Position numbers and translations under genes: made by a program. A model generated the notes under the pieces. The model worked only from the letters and a program-made list of their open reading frames with translations. It did no database searches and was not told the DNA's origin. DNA of 64,000 nucleotides from Streptomyces sp. NBC_01275 (GTDB lineage: Bacteria; Actinomycetota; Actinomycetes; Streptomycetales; Streptomycetaceae). Of this stretch, positions 9,092 to 18,628 are shown one piece after another; the first letter of the stretch is position 1; each line of letters begins with the position of its first letter. The stretch covers positions 5,456,001-5,520,000 of the forward strand of contig NZ_JAPEOZ010000001.1 in NCBI RefSeq assembly GCF_026340655.1. The letters are read 5' to 3'.

Positions 9092-9480
9092 GGGCCCTTC
9101 TCCAACAGGCTGGGCCGCGGTGCGGCGGCGCCGCTACGGCGTGGCTCTTTCGGGTTGCCCTCGGGCCTGGTGACAGGCCGTGGTGAGCGCGCGACGCGCC
9201 GGATTGGGCGGTTGGAGTATGAACAGCTCTTCCCGGCCAGATCAACACCCTTTGGACGGCGGGGTGTTGGCAACGGCCGCACAAAGAGCGTTGGCGTGAA
9301 TTTTTGCCGTTCTTTGTCTGATTTTGATTAGTGACATAACTAACACAAAATCAGCACACCTTGACGAGGATCTTCACGGTGCCTTTATTTCGTGCTCAGT
9401 CTGTAAGTCATTGATCACCATGTGCCATCGGGTCCGAGCGCTGCTCTGAACGCTTCCGGGCGTTGCTCTGAGCGTTTCTG
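9092..9480. promoter_or_regulatory. AT-rich divergent control region between the FG-GAP and RHS genes
   Basis: The 389-bp gap separates two divergent genes and is much more AT-rich by eye than its surroundings, especially at 9290-9420. It must hold both promoters. The only clear element is the 37-bp palindrome listed separately. Several short ORFs cross the gap but none has a convincing start or composition. Confidence 0.6.
9318..9354. promoter_or_regulatory. 37-bp palindromic operator candidate
   Basis: CTGATTTTG at 9318-9326 is inverted as CAAAATCAG at 9346-9354. Inside it, TTAGT (9328-9332) is inverted as ACTAA (9339-9343) about nearly the same centre. The nested, nearly concentric symmetry in an AT-rich island between divergent genes fits a dimeric regulator site. 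A hairpin attenuator is a less likely alternative. Confidence 0.5.
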
Positions 9481-12400
9481 ATGGTTTCTCGGCGGGGGAA
9501 GGGTCGATTGGCCGTGCGTGCGGTGCTGTCGTGGTGCGGCAGGGGTTCGTTGGCGAGATCGCCGCGTGAGCGCCTGGTCCGTCGCAGAACTCGGGCCGGC
9601 GTCATAGCCGGTCTGGTCCTTGCCCTCAATGTCACCCTTCTGCCCAGTGCGGTGGCCTTCGGCCCCGACGACCCGCGGACCGCGGTCGACCTCGCCGACC
9701 TGCAGGAGACGGACGCCGTCCCGGTCGACGAGGAGCTGACCGACGAACTCGACGAGCTCTCCGGCTCCGCCGCGACCGAACCGCAGAAGACGTACGCGCC
9801 GGCGGCCGTCGCCGAGGTCCCGGCGGCCACCGGGACCAAGGCCGTCGACAACCTCGCCGCGGGCGCCACCGCCGAGGTCGCCAAGGCGGCCGACGGCAGC
9901 ATGAGCATCGGCGTCGGCGCGCCGGCGGGCGCGACGCCCGCCCAGGTCGACGCCCTCGAAGGCCAGTGGAGCGTCGCGACCGCCTCCGAGGACGAGACCG
10001 CCGCGAGCGGCGCGCAGGGCTTCATGCTCGCCGTCGACGCACCGGACACCGCCACCGGCGACGCCGTCGTCTCCCTCGACGTCACCAAGCTCGCCGAGAC
10101 CTACAGCGCCCAGTGGCTGGACCGGCTCTCCTTCACCCTGATGCCGGCCTGCTACGCGACGACGCCCGAGGTGGAGGCGTGCTCCACGGGCATCCCGGTG
10201 ACCACCGCGGTCGAGCGCACCGGCGACACCGTGACCGTGCCGCTCGAGGCCGGCGACTCCTCGGGCTCCGAGGCGGACACCGGTGAGGACACCGCGACCG
10301 ACGAGGTCGTCGGCGACACCGCCACCTCCGCGCAGGTCCCGGAGACCCTGGTCAACGTCACGCTGGACACCGCCGACCTCCAGTCGGTCTCGGCCGCGGC
10401 CTCCACCGCGTCCACGGCGGTCAGCAAGGGCGACGACTCCTCGGTCAGCTCGGCCGTCTGGCACGGCGGTCGCGCCGCCGACGCCATACGGCAGATCGCC
10501 ACGTCCACCGGCGGCGGACTGCTCGTGGGCAGCTCCTACGGCGCCGGCTCCGGCGGCGACTTCGGCGCCAGCCCGATCGTGTCCGCGGGCTCCTGGACGG
10601 CCGGCGGCTCCGCCGGCGCCTTCACCTACGGGTACACGATGGCCGCCCCGCAGGTCTCGGCCGGTCCGTCCCCCAACGTCAGCCTCAGCTACAGCTCGCA
10701 GACCTCGGACGGGCGCACCTCGTCCACCAACAACCAGGTCTCCTGGGTCGGCGAGGGCTGGGACTACAACCCCGGCTCCATCACCCGCACCTTCGTGGGC
10801 TGCGCGGCCGACACCGCCGACGCCAACAACAAGGACCACTTCACCGGCGACCAGTGCTGGGGCAGCTACAACGCGGTGCTCTCCCTCAACGGGACCACCA
10901 CCGAGCTGGTGCGCGACGACACCACCAAGCAGTGGAAGTCCGCGCGCGGCGACAACCTGCGCATCGAGCTGCTGACCGAGGACGACTACAAGGCCGTCAT
11001 CGGCAAGGACGCCGACGGCAAGGACATCACGTACAGCTCCAACAACGGTGACAACAACGGCGAGTTCTGGCGTGTCACCACCGACGACGGCACCCAGTAC
11101 TTCTTCGGCCTCAACCGGCTGCCCGGCTGGTCGTCGGGCAAGCCCGAGACCAAGTCGGTGCTGAACGTGCCGGTCGCCGGCAACCACAGCTCCGACCCCT
11201 GCTACGCGGCCAAGTTCGAGAACTCCTTCTGCGACCAGGGCTGGCGCTTCCAGCTCGACTACGTCGTGGACACCACCGGCAACGCGATGTCGCTGTGGTG
11301 GGAGAAGGAGAAGAACGCCTACGCGCGCAACATGAAGGAGACCCCCGCGGTCTCCTACGACCGGGCCGGCTACCTCTCCCACATCGACTACGGCCAGCGC
11401 GCCGAGTCCCTCTACTCCGCCGAGCCCCTCGGCCGGATGCTGTTCACCGCCCGCGAGCGCTGCTTCGACGACCCGGCGCTGAACGTGGAGTGCTCGGACG
11501 CCAACTTCGACTCCAAGCAGTCCGACCGCACCCGGCCCTGGTTCGACACCCCCGCCGACCTCGCCTGCGCGACCGGCAAGAAGTGCTCGACGTACGCCCC
11601 GACGTTCTGGTCCCGCAAGCGGCTGGCCTCGATCGACGCCTGCGCGCAGCGCGAGCAGGGCGTGCGGCTGACCGAGTACACCTCGGACGCCGACGGCAAC
11701 GAGAGCGGTTCGCGCAACGCCTGTGGCCTGGAAGGCGACTCGGCGACCACGACCCTGCTGTCGAAGGTCGACTCCTGGGGCCTGAAGCAGTCCTTCCCCT
11801 GGAACCTGACGGGCGAGTACACCGCGCTCTGGCTGGAGGCCATCACCCGCACGGGGTACGCGGTGGACGGCGGCACCGACCGCCTCAACCCGGTCTCCTT
11901 CGGCCACAACGAGAAGGCGCTGCCCAACCGGGTCAGGGTCAACTCCGCCGACACCGACCCGCTGTTCGCCCGGCTGCGCATCCAGGACGTCGTCTCCGAG
12001 TACGGCGGCCGCACGCACGTCGACTACAAGGCGCCCGAGGACAAGTGCCTGACCGGCGCCGCCCGTCCGGCCGTCGACAAGAACAAGCAGCTCTGCTATC
12101 CGGCGTACTGGCATGCGGACGGCGAGCTCGAAGACAAGCGGATCTCCTGGTTCCATAAGTACGTCGTCGACAAGATCACCGAGTTCCCGCGGCTCGCGGA
12201 CTCCCAGGAGATCGTGACGCAGTACTCGTACGACACCTTCGGCGACGAGTACGACGGTGCGCTGTGGGCCAAGAGCCAGTCGGAGTTCTCCCGCCCCAAG
12301 AAGCGCACCTGGGACGACTGGCGCGGCTACCCGATCGTCACCACGATCACCGGCACCACGGACGCCGTCGGCGGCAGCACCGCGTCCAAGTCGGTCACCC

Positions 12401-15400
12401 GCTACTTCCGGGGCATGAGCGACGACGTCATCGCCGACGACACCCCGGAGAAGGCGTCCGACGACGTCAAGCGCTCCTACACGCTGTACGACGTCACCGG
12501 CACGGCCCTCAAGACCGACCTCAGGGCGTACGCCGGCATGGTCGCCGAGTCGCTGACCTACTCCGGGACGGGCGACGCCACCGCCACCGGCTGGATATCG
12601 CGCACCGTCAACATCCCCGACGACCCGGTCCGCCTCGCCACCCGCAACCGCACCGACGGCCCGGACGTGGTCTCCGAGCGCGTCACGCTCGGCGCCACCA
12701 AGACCATCACCAAGGCCTCCGGCAAGGGCGCGGACGCGTCCACCCTGCGCACGGTGACCACGGAGACCGAGTACGACCCCACGTACGGTCTGCCGACCAA
12801 GGTCCACGAGTACGGCGACGCGGCCGCCGCCGGCGACGAGTCGTGCACCGCGACCTCGTACGTGCACAACACGTCCGGCACGAACTACCTCGTCGGCCTG
12901 GTCGCCCGGACCGTCACCACCTCCGGCGCGAGCACCTGCTCCACGGACCTGTCCAGCGCGACGGGATCGACGCTGGTCAGCGCCTCGCGCATGTACTACG
13001 ACGGCGCCGCCTCGTCGACCGCGACGCCCACCAAGGGTCTGGTGACCCGGACGGAGGCGCCGACCGGCGCCGGCACCGCCTGGGAGACGGCCAGCCCCGA
13101 GTCGCGGACCGAGTACGACTCCGTCGGCCGCGTCGTCAAGGTCACCGACCCGACGGGCCTGTACAACACCACGACGTACACGCCGTCGAGCGGCCAGGTC
13201 TACAAGATCGACACGGTCACGGCCAGCAAGGTCGTCGACGGCGTCGAGACCGGCTTCGCCGACAGCACCACCCTGGAGCCCGGGCGCGGCGCGACGATCA
13301 GGACGACCGACGCCAACAACCGCGTCACGTCCTACGAGTACGACCCGCTGGGCCGCGCGGTCGCCGCCTGGGACGCCACGCAGGCCGCCACCGACGACCC
13401 GACCGTCCGCTACAGCTACAACATCGACCTGAAGAAGCCGGTCTCCGTGGTCACGGAGTCGCTGTCGGACAATCCGACCGCCGCCGCCGGGGACGGCAAG
13501 TACGAGGCCTCCACCACCATCTACGACGGTCTGGGCCGCGAACGGCAGACCCAGACCCCGGCGGTGGGCGGCGGCCGGCTGATCACCGACACCCTGCACA
13601 ACAGCTCGGGCCAGGTGCGCTACACCCGCAACGCGTACTACATGGAGGGCGACCCGGGCGCCGACCTGATCGTCCCCGACTCCGAGTCGCTGGTCCCCAA
13701 CGCCACCTCGTACACGTACGACGGCCTGGGCCGGGTGCTCACGGTCACCCCGGTGCTCAACTCCTACCCGCAGACGGGCGAGTCGTTCACCAACGCGGGC
13801 AAGACGGTGACCACCACCGACCGCCGCACCCGCTACGAGTACGCCCTCGACTACACGGTCGTCCGCCAGCCCAAGGGCACCCCCGCCTCCCGGGTCTGGA
13901 CCGACACGCTGGGCCGCACGGTCCGCCAGGACACCTTCAGCGACACCTCGCTGACCGAGGCCGGCGCGATCAGCACCACCTACGCCTACGACCTCCGCGG
14001 CGACATGGTGACCAGCACCGACGACGTCGGCAACACCCGCACCTGGAAGTACGACGCCCTGGGCCGGGTCACCGACACCACCGACCCCGACGCCGGCGCC
14101 ACCCACACCGACTACGACGCCTACGGCCGCGTGGACAAGGCGACCGACGCCCGCGGCCAGACCGTCTCCTACGGCTACGAGCGCCTCAACCGCGTCGAGC
14201 AGGTCAAGGTCACCCCGAAGGGCTCGACCACCGCCACCCTCGCCCAGACGTACGCCTACGACGGCGCGACCGGCGGCAAGGGCCAGCTCTCCTCGGCCAC
14301 CCGCTACACCGACGCCAAGGCCTACACCACCACCATCGAGGGCTACACGGCCGACTACCAGCCGACGGCGATGACCACGGCGCTGCCCCCGGGCTCCACC
14401 GCGGGCCTGACCGCCGACGGCTTCGCCACCCAGTACCGCTACACCTACGCCTACAACGACGACGGCCAGCTGGAGACGTACACCACCCCGGCGGCCGGCG
14501 GCCTGAGCGCCGAGGCCGTGATCACCCGCTACAACGAGGCCGGCCTGCCGACCTCGGTCTCCGGCCAGGACTGGTACGCCGCCGAGACCTCCTACTCGCC
14601 CTACGGCCAGGTGCTGCGCGCCACCGTCGGCGAGCAGGGCCACCGGCTGTGGCAGGACAACACCTTCAACGAATCCACCGGCGAGCTGCTGACCAGCACC
14701 CTCGTCCGGGAGAACGCCACCGACACGACCGTCGTGCCGAGCTACGGCGTGAGCTCCCGCGCCTACGCCTACGACCCCTCGGGCAACGTCCTGTCCGTCA
14801 AGGACAAGGCGGGCACGGTCACCGACCAGCAGTGCTTCACCTACGACACCCTCGGTCAGCTGAAGGAGGCGTGGACCACGCCGGGCGGCGGCGCCTGCGC
14901 GGCCTCCGGCAAGACCACCGCCGAGCCGGTCTACTCCGACGGCACGATCAACGTCTCCTCCAACAACTCCGGCTACTGGCAGTCCTACGACTACGACGCC
15001 CTGGGCAACCGCACCAAGAAGACGGCGTACAAGGCGGACCCGACGATCACCTCCGGCGTGCGCGACACCAAGGGCGACGTCGTCACCGACTACCTGTACG
15101 GCACCAACACCAGCGACACGGTGAAGAACGACCAGCCGCACACGCTCACCTCGTACACCACGACCTCCACGACGGCGGCCGGGGCGACGGTCAAGGCGCG
15201 CTCGACGCAGACCTACGACACCGCGGGCGAGCTGGAGACCCGGGGCGTCAGCGGGGACACCGCCCAGGGCCTGACCTGGACCTGGGACGGCAAGGTCGAG
15301 TCCGTGACGGGCTTCGGCGCGGACGGCTCCGGGGCCTGGGTGGGCGCCGGCGCGATGTGCCTGGACCTGGCCAACGGCGACCCCACGGCCGGCACCGCCG

Positions 15401-17745
15401 TCCAGATCTACACCTGCAACGGCAGCAAGCCGCAGAACTTCCGGATCCAGCCGGCCGACACCAACAACGACGGCACGGTCGAGGACGCGACGATCGGCCA
15501 ACTCGTCGTCGGCGGCCGCTGCGCCCAGCCGAACGGCACGGCGGCAGCCTCCCCGGTCCTGGTCCAGGCCTGCGACACCACCGTGGCGGCGCAGCGCTGG
15601 CAGACCCTGAGCACCGGCCAGATCAAGCACGTCGCGACGGGCCTGTGCCTGTCGACGCCGGCTGCCACGGCCGGCGCCGACCTCACCCTCGTGGCCTGCA
15701 ACTCCACCGTCGCCACCCAGCTGTGGAAGCCGGCCTCGAAGACGACGTACGTCTACGACGCCATGGGCAACCGCCTGCTGGAGCGCACCAGCGCGGGCGC
15801 GGTGCTGAACCTGCCCGACACCAAGGTCTCCCTGACCACCACGGGCGCGGTCCGCTACGCGGAGCGCACCTACGCGGGGGCCGGCGGCCCGGCGGTGACC
15901 CGTTACCGCGAGGGATCCGCGACCACGTCCGGCGTCAGCGAGCACCTGTTCGCCCAGGCGACCGACCTCAACGGCACCCCGCTGGCGGAGGTCCGCCTCG
16001 ACGGCGGCATGACCGTGCGCACGGCGAAGAAGGACCCGTGGGGCGAGGACCGCGCCGCGAACCTCTCCCCGCGCTCGCACACCGGCTTCCACACCGGCGA
16101 CGACGACGCCGAGACCGGCCTGGTCCACCTGGGCGCACGAGAGTACGACCCGGGAACGGGACGCTTCCTCTCCGCCGACCCGGTCCTGGACGACAGCGAT
16201 CCGCTCCAGGCCAACGGCTACTCGTACGCCAACAACAACCCGGTGACGCACTCGGACCCCTCGGGCCTGACGTCCTCCGCCTCCAGCTTCGACGCGTCGA
16301 TCGCCGCGCTGGACGCGAAGATCGCCGAGTACCAGAAGAGCCTGAGCCGTTCCATCGGCGATGTGATCCTGGCGACCGGCTGGGCCGTGTTCAAGGAGTT
16401 CATCGGCTGGAACGACGTGGTCGGCTGCTTCTCCCAGGGCGACCTGTGGGCCTGCGGCAGCCTCCTGATGGACGCCATCCCGTGGACCAGCATCTTCTCC
16501 AAGGGCAAGAAGATGTGGCGCGCCTTCGAGGGCACGCTGAGCGCGGTGAAGGCCTACCGGGTGGCCAAGCGGGTGGCCGAGGTCGGCCTGAAGGCGGCCC
16601 GCGCCGCGAAGACGGCCCTGCTCAAGGCGAAGAAGGCCGCCGAGGTGGCCGCGGCGGAGGCGAAACGCAAGGCGCGCGAAGCGGCGAAGGCCGCGGCCGC
16701 GGCCGTCAGGAAGAAGGCCCACACCGGTTCGAAGGGCGCCCGAGGCAACCCGGTCCAGGTCAAGGCCGGCCGAAGCGCCCAGTCCAAGGGCACCTCGGGC
16801 GGCGGCAAGGCGGAGAACAAGTCCGGCGGCTCGCGCAGCGGCTCGGGCAAGGAGGAGTCGGGCGGCTCTGGTGGCGGTGAGGGCGGCAGCTGCCCGGTCA
16901 ACGCCCCGCCCAACAGCTTCACGCCGGACACCAAGGTCCTGATGGCCGACGGTTCCGCCAAGGCGATCAAGGACGTCAAGGCCGGCGACAAGGTCCTGGC
17001 GACCGACCCGGAGACGGGCGAGACCCGGGCGCAGACGGTCACCGCCGAGATCCTGGGCAAGGGCGTCAAGCACCTGGTCAAGGTCACCATCGACACCGAC
17101 GGCAAGAAGGGCACGAAGACCGCCGAGGTCACCGCGACCGACAAGCACCCCTTCTGGGTCCCGGAGCTCGGCGACTGGATCGACGCGACCGACCTCAAGG
17201 CGGGCGAGTGGCTGCGGACGAGCGCCGGCACGCTGGTCGAGATCACGGCCGTCAAGCGATGGACGGCACTGGACGCCACGGTTCACAACCTCACCGTCAG
17301 CATGGTGCATACGTACTATGTGCTTGCCGGGGCCACGCCGGTCCTTGTTCACAACTGCGGCACCGAGACGCGTGGCCCCAACACCTATTCATGGGAGCAC
17401 GAGGAATCGGACAGCCTGTTTGAGGCAGAGGTTGACGAGAACGGAACCATGACGATGCTTGCTGGGGTAACAAAGGAGAGCCCTGTGAGAGGCATCGAAT
17501 TGTTCAACAGGGCTCTTGACCACTTTGGTGATCGAGTCACGTCCATCAATGGCAACCTCATCGAAGAGAACAGGGCCACCTTTAATGCGCTCACAGGTGG
17601 AGGCATGTCGCCAGAACAGGCGATCCTCCAAACGTGGACAGGGAAGCTAGCTACGCGAAGCGGCTTTGGCGTGCTGCAATCTCTTAAACTTATCGGCGAG
17701 CCTGGGAACTTTTCCAAGGTCGAGCCAATCTTTACGAGATCCTGA
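9481..17745 (+). CDS. RHS-repeat polymorphic toxin with ricin-type lectin insert, Hint domain and C-terminal toxin
   Basis: The protein is 2754 residues. A basic start followed by a hydrophobic stretch (about residues 38-60) is a Sec-type signal. The body has SpvB/TcB-like segments, then many YD repeats (such as YEYDPLGRAV and WKYDALGRVTDTT) forming the RHS cocoon. A ricin B-like trefoil interrupts the repeats at about residues 1950-2090 (QxW motifs such as AAQRWQ). The RHS core ends with ETGLVHLGAREYDPGTGRFL and PSGL near 2220-2262. An Ala/Lys-rich coiled segment leads to a Hint domain, residues 2471-2625, with Cys2471, a DKHPF box and a VHNC end. The last 129 residues are the toxin. Base composition drops sharply over the toxin, as expected for an exchanged cassette. 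ATG 9481 is uncertain; GTG starts lie shortly downstream. The toxin is probably released by Hint cleavage. Confidence 0.9.
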   Translation: MVSRRGKGRLAVRAVLSWCGRGSLARSPRERLVRRRTRAGVIAGLVLALNVTLLPSAVAFGPDDPRTAVDLADLQETDAVPVDEELTDELDELSGSAATEPQKTYAPAAVAEVPAATGTKAVDNLAAGATAEVAKAADGSMSIGVGAPAGATPAQVDALEGQWSVATASEDETAASGAQGFMLAVDAPDTATGDAVVSLDVTKLAETYSAQWLDRLSFTLMPACYATTPEVEACSTGIPVTTAVERTGDTVTVPLEAGDSSGSEADTGEDTATDEVVGDTATSAQVPETLVNVTLDTADLQSVSAAASTASTAVSKGDDSSVSSAVWHGGRAADAIRQIATSTGGGLLVGSSYGAGSGGDFGASPIVSAGSWTAGGSAGAFTYGYTMAAPQVSAGPSPNVSLSYSSQTSDGRTSSTNNQVSWVGEGWDYNPGSITRTFVGCAADTADANNKDHFTGDQCWGSYNAVLSLNGTTTELVRDDTTKQWKSARGDNLRIELLTEDDYKAVIGKDADGKDITYSSNNGDNNGEFWRVTTDDGTQYFFGLNRLPGWSSGKPETKSVLNVPVAGNHSSDPCYAAKFENSFCDQGWRFQLDYVVDTTGNAMSLWWEKEKNAYARNMKETPAVSYDRAGYLSHIDYGQRAESLYSAEPLGRMLFTARERCFDDPALNVECSDANFDSKQSDRTRPWFDTPADLACATGKKCSTYAPTFWSRKRLASIDACAQREQGVRLTEYTSDADGNESGSRNACGLEGDSATTTLLSKVDSWGLKQSFPWNLTGEYTALWLEAITRTGYAVDGGTDRLNPVSFGHNEKALPNRVRVNSADTDPLFARLRIQDVVSEYGGRTHVDYKAPEDKCLTGAARPAVDKNKQLCYPAYWHADGELEDKRISWFHKYVVDKITEFPRLADSQEIVTQYSYDTFGDEYDGALWAKSQSEFSRPKKRTWDDWRGYPIVTTITGTTDAVGGSTASKSVTRYFRGMSDDVIADDTPEKASDDVKRSYTLYDVTGTALKTDLRAYAGMVAESLTYSGTGDATATGWISRTVNIPDDPVRLATRNRTDGPDVVSERVTLGATKTITKASGKGADASTLRTVTTETEYDPTYGLPTKVHEYGDAAAAGDESCTATSYVHNTSGTNYLVGLVARTVTTSGASTCSTDLSSATGSTLVSASRMYYDGAASSTATPTKGLVTRTEAPTGAGTAWETASPESRTEYDSVGRVVKVTDPTGLYNTTTYTPSSGQVYKIDTVTASKVVDGVETGFADSTTLEPGRGATIRTTDANNRVTSYEYDPLGRAVAAWDATQAATDDPTVRYSYNIDLKKPVSVVTESLSDNPTAAAGDGKYEASTTIYDGLGRERQTQTPAVGGGRLITDTLHNSSGQVRYTRNAYYMEGDPGADLIVPDSESLVPNATSYTYDGLGRVLTVTPVLNSYPQTGESFTNAGKTVTTTDRRTRYEYALDYTVVRQPKGTPASRVWTDTLGRTVRQDTFSDTSLTEAGAISTTYAYDLRGDMVTSTDDVGNTRTWKYDALGRVTDTTDPDAGATHTDYDAYGRVDKATDARGQTVSYGYERLNRVEQVKVTPKGSTTATLAQTYAYDGATGGKGQLSSATRYTDAKAYTTTIEGYTADYQPTAMTTALPPGSTAGLTADGFATQYRYTYAYNDDGQLETYTTPAAGGLSAEAVITRYNEAGLPTSVSGQDWYAAETSYSPYGQVLRATVGEQGHRLWQDNTFNESTGELLTSTLVRENATDTTVVPSYGVSSRAYAYDPSGNVLSVKDKAGTVTDQQCFTYDTLGQLKEAWTTPGGGACAASGKTTAEPVYSDGTINVSSNNSGYWQSYDYDALGNRTKKTAYKADPTITSGVRDTKGDVVTDYLYGTNTSDTVKNDQPHTLTSYTTTSTTAAGATVKARSTQTYDTAGELETRGVSGDTAQGLTWTWDGKVESVTGFGADGSGAWVGAGAMCLDLANGDPTAGTAVQIYTCNGSKPQNFRIQPADTNNDGTVEDATIGQLVVGGRCAQPNGTAAASPVLVQACDTTVAAQRWQTLSTGQIKHVATGLCLSTPAATAGADLTLVACNSTVATQLWKPASKTTYVYDAMGNRLLERTSAGAVLNLPDTKVSLTTTGAVRYAERTYAGAGGPAVTRYREGSATTSGVSEHLFAQATDLNGTPLAEVRLDGGMTVRTAKKDPWGEDRAANLSPRSHTGFHTGDDDAETGLVHLGAREYDPGTGRFLSADPVLDDSDPLQANGYSYANNNPVTHSDPSGLTSSASSFDASIAALDAKIAEYQKSLSRSIGDVILATGWAVFKEFIGWNDVVGCFSQGDLWACGSLLMDAIPWTSIFSKGKKMWRAFEGTLSAVKAYRVAKRVAEVGLKAARAAKTALLKAKKAAEVAAAEAKRKAREAAKAAAAAVRKKAHTGSKGARGNPVQVKAGRSAQSKGTSGGGKAENKSGGSRSGSGKEESGGSGGGEGGSCPVNAPPNSFTPDTKVLMADGSAKAIKDVKAGDKVLATDPETGETRAQTVTAEILGKGVKHLVKVTIDTDGKKGTKTAEVTATDKHPFWVPELGDWIDATDLKAGEWLRTSAGTLVEITAVKRWTALDATVHNLTVSMVHTYYVLAGATPVLVHNCGTETRGPNTYSWEHEESDSLFEAEVDENGTMTMLAGVTKESPVRGIELFNRALDHFGDRVTSINGNLIEENRATFNALTGGGMSPEQAILQTWTGKLATRSGFGVLQSLKLIGEPGNFSKVEPIFTRS
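17356..17745 (+). other. C-terminal toxin cassette of the RHS protein
   Basis: These 129 codons follow the Hint terminus (residues 2626-2754). They contain LFNRALDHFGDRVTSINGN, ENRATFNAL and ILQTWTGKLATRSGF, a pattern I recall seeing at the ends of other secreted polymorphic toxins but cannot assign to a characterised enzyme family. GC content is visibly lower than in the RHS body. The activity is unknown; a nuclease or other intracellular toxin is only a guess. Confidence 0.6.
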
Positions 17746-17750
17746 GGGGC

Positions 17751-18005
17751 GTGGCGATGTCTCTGGATGACTGGGTCGCAGAAGCGTGCCGAATGCAGCG
17801 AGAGGGGGCGTCGATTATCGACATAGCCGACTCCCTCCGGGCGTTCGGGGAGAATGGCGGCAGGAAAATCAACGCGGCATCCGCTCTCGGCAAAGAATAC
17901 GGCTGGTCAGTGAAGCAGAAGCTTGAACTGTTGAGTTGGACCGAAGGCGGCGTGACGGACGAAGAGCTGATTTCCTTTGTTCCGTCCTGGTTTCCCGGCG
18001 AGTAA
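17751..18005 (+). CDS. Candidate immunity protein for the RHS toxin
   Basis: A small protein of 82-84 residues starts 5 bp after the RHS stop (GTG 17751, or ATG 17757 giving MSLDDWVAEACRMQREG). It has no signal peptide, so it is cytosolic, and it appears to be an all-helical fold with an acidic and tryptophan-containing C-terminus (SFVPSWFPGE). Its lower GC matches the toxin cassette, so the two were probably acquired together. Position directly behind a polymorphic toxin is the main evidence for immunity. No family is recognised. Confidence 0.65.
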   Translation: MAMSLDDWVAEACRMQREGASIIDIADSLRAFGENGGRKINAASALGKEYGWSVKQKLELLSWTEGGVTDEELISFVPSWFPGE

Positions 18006-18628
18006 TGGCCCAAGTAGCGCTCACGTGCCCGTCGGACACCGAGCTGATGCTGCTCTGCACGGCGGCGGCGCAGCGAGGCTCCGCGTTCTGCCGGGTCCTC
18101 GGCTCCGCAGAGCAGCAGAGCTGGCTCGACTCCGGACTGGAACTGGCCTGGTCGGCGGCGGCCGGCGAGGAGGTGGCGGACGAGTGCGCGGAACTCCTCG
18201 ACGCACTCGACGCACTCGACGTACTCGATGCCGGGGACGATGAGGGCGAGGCGTACGAGGGGCACGGGGGCTACGACGATGACCCCACCGCCCGTCCCGG
18301 CTTCTACGCCGACCAGGCCGTCGGTCTGGTCGGGGAAGCGCTGGCCATGTCCATCAGGCCGTCCGCCGAGCGGGTCGAGACGGTACTGAAGACCCTGCGG
18401 ACGTTGCTCTCCATGGTCGATTTCAAGCTGGGCGGAGAGAAGCCGGTCATCGTGCGCGGCGGCGAGCCCCGGCCCGCGCCCGGCCCCCTGGTCCAGCGGG
18501 AGGAAGACGCCGAACGAGAGGTTCTGGCCGCCCCGGCCGTCGCCGAAGCCCAGGAGTCGGCTCAGGCGTTCGTGGCCGAGGTGACGCCTTCGGTGGAGGA
18601 GTTCGCGGAGGCCAGCCACTGGGACTGA
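18005..18628 (+). CDS. Uncharacterised protein, second candidate immunity or accessory gene
   Basis: The 207-residue protein starts at an ATG that overlaps the previous stop (TAATG at 18003-18007), indicating coupled translation with the candidate immunity gene. It is soluble and acidic, with helical N-terminal and central parts, a low-complexity stretch (LLDALDALDVLDAGDDEG) and a conserved-looking block (TVLKTLRTLLSMVDFKLGG). GC content is high again, so it may belong to the older backbone of the toxin locus rather than to the toxin cassette. A distant likeness to DUF416-type helical proteins cannot be evaluated by eye. Its 3' end overlaps the convergent DUF397 gene by 67 bp. Confidence 0.7.
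   Translation: MAQVALTCPSDTELMLLCTAAAQRGSAFCRVLGSAEQQSWLDSGLELAWSAAAGEEVADECAELLDALDALDVLDAGDDEGEAYEGHGGYDDDPTARPGFYADQAVGLVGEALAMSIRPSAERVETVLKTLRTLLSMVDFKLGGEKPVIVRGGEPRPAPGPLVQREEDAEREVLAAPAVAEAQESAQAFVAEVTPSVEEFAEASHWD

Noticed and set aside
12264..16880. Long plus-strand frame of 1538 codons inside RHS
   Set aside because: Arg/His/Pro-rich translation of the +1 frame of the RHS gene with no recognisable domain.
9415..17352. 2645-residue minus-strand open frame opposite the RHS gene
   Set aside because: It is a shadow of the GC-rich RHS frame, with Arg/Gly/Val-rich composition, no domains and no start signals. The plus-strand RHS protein is unmistakable.
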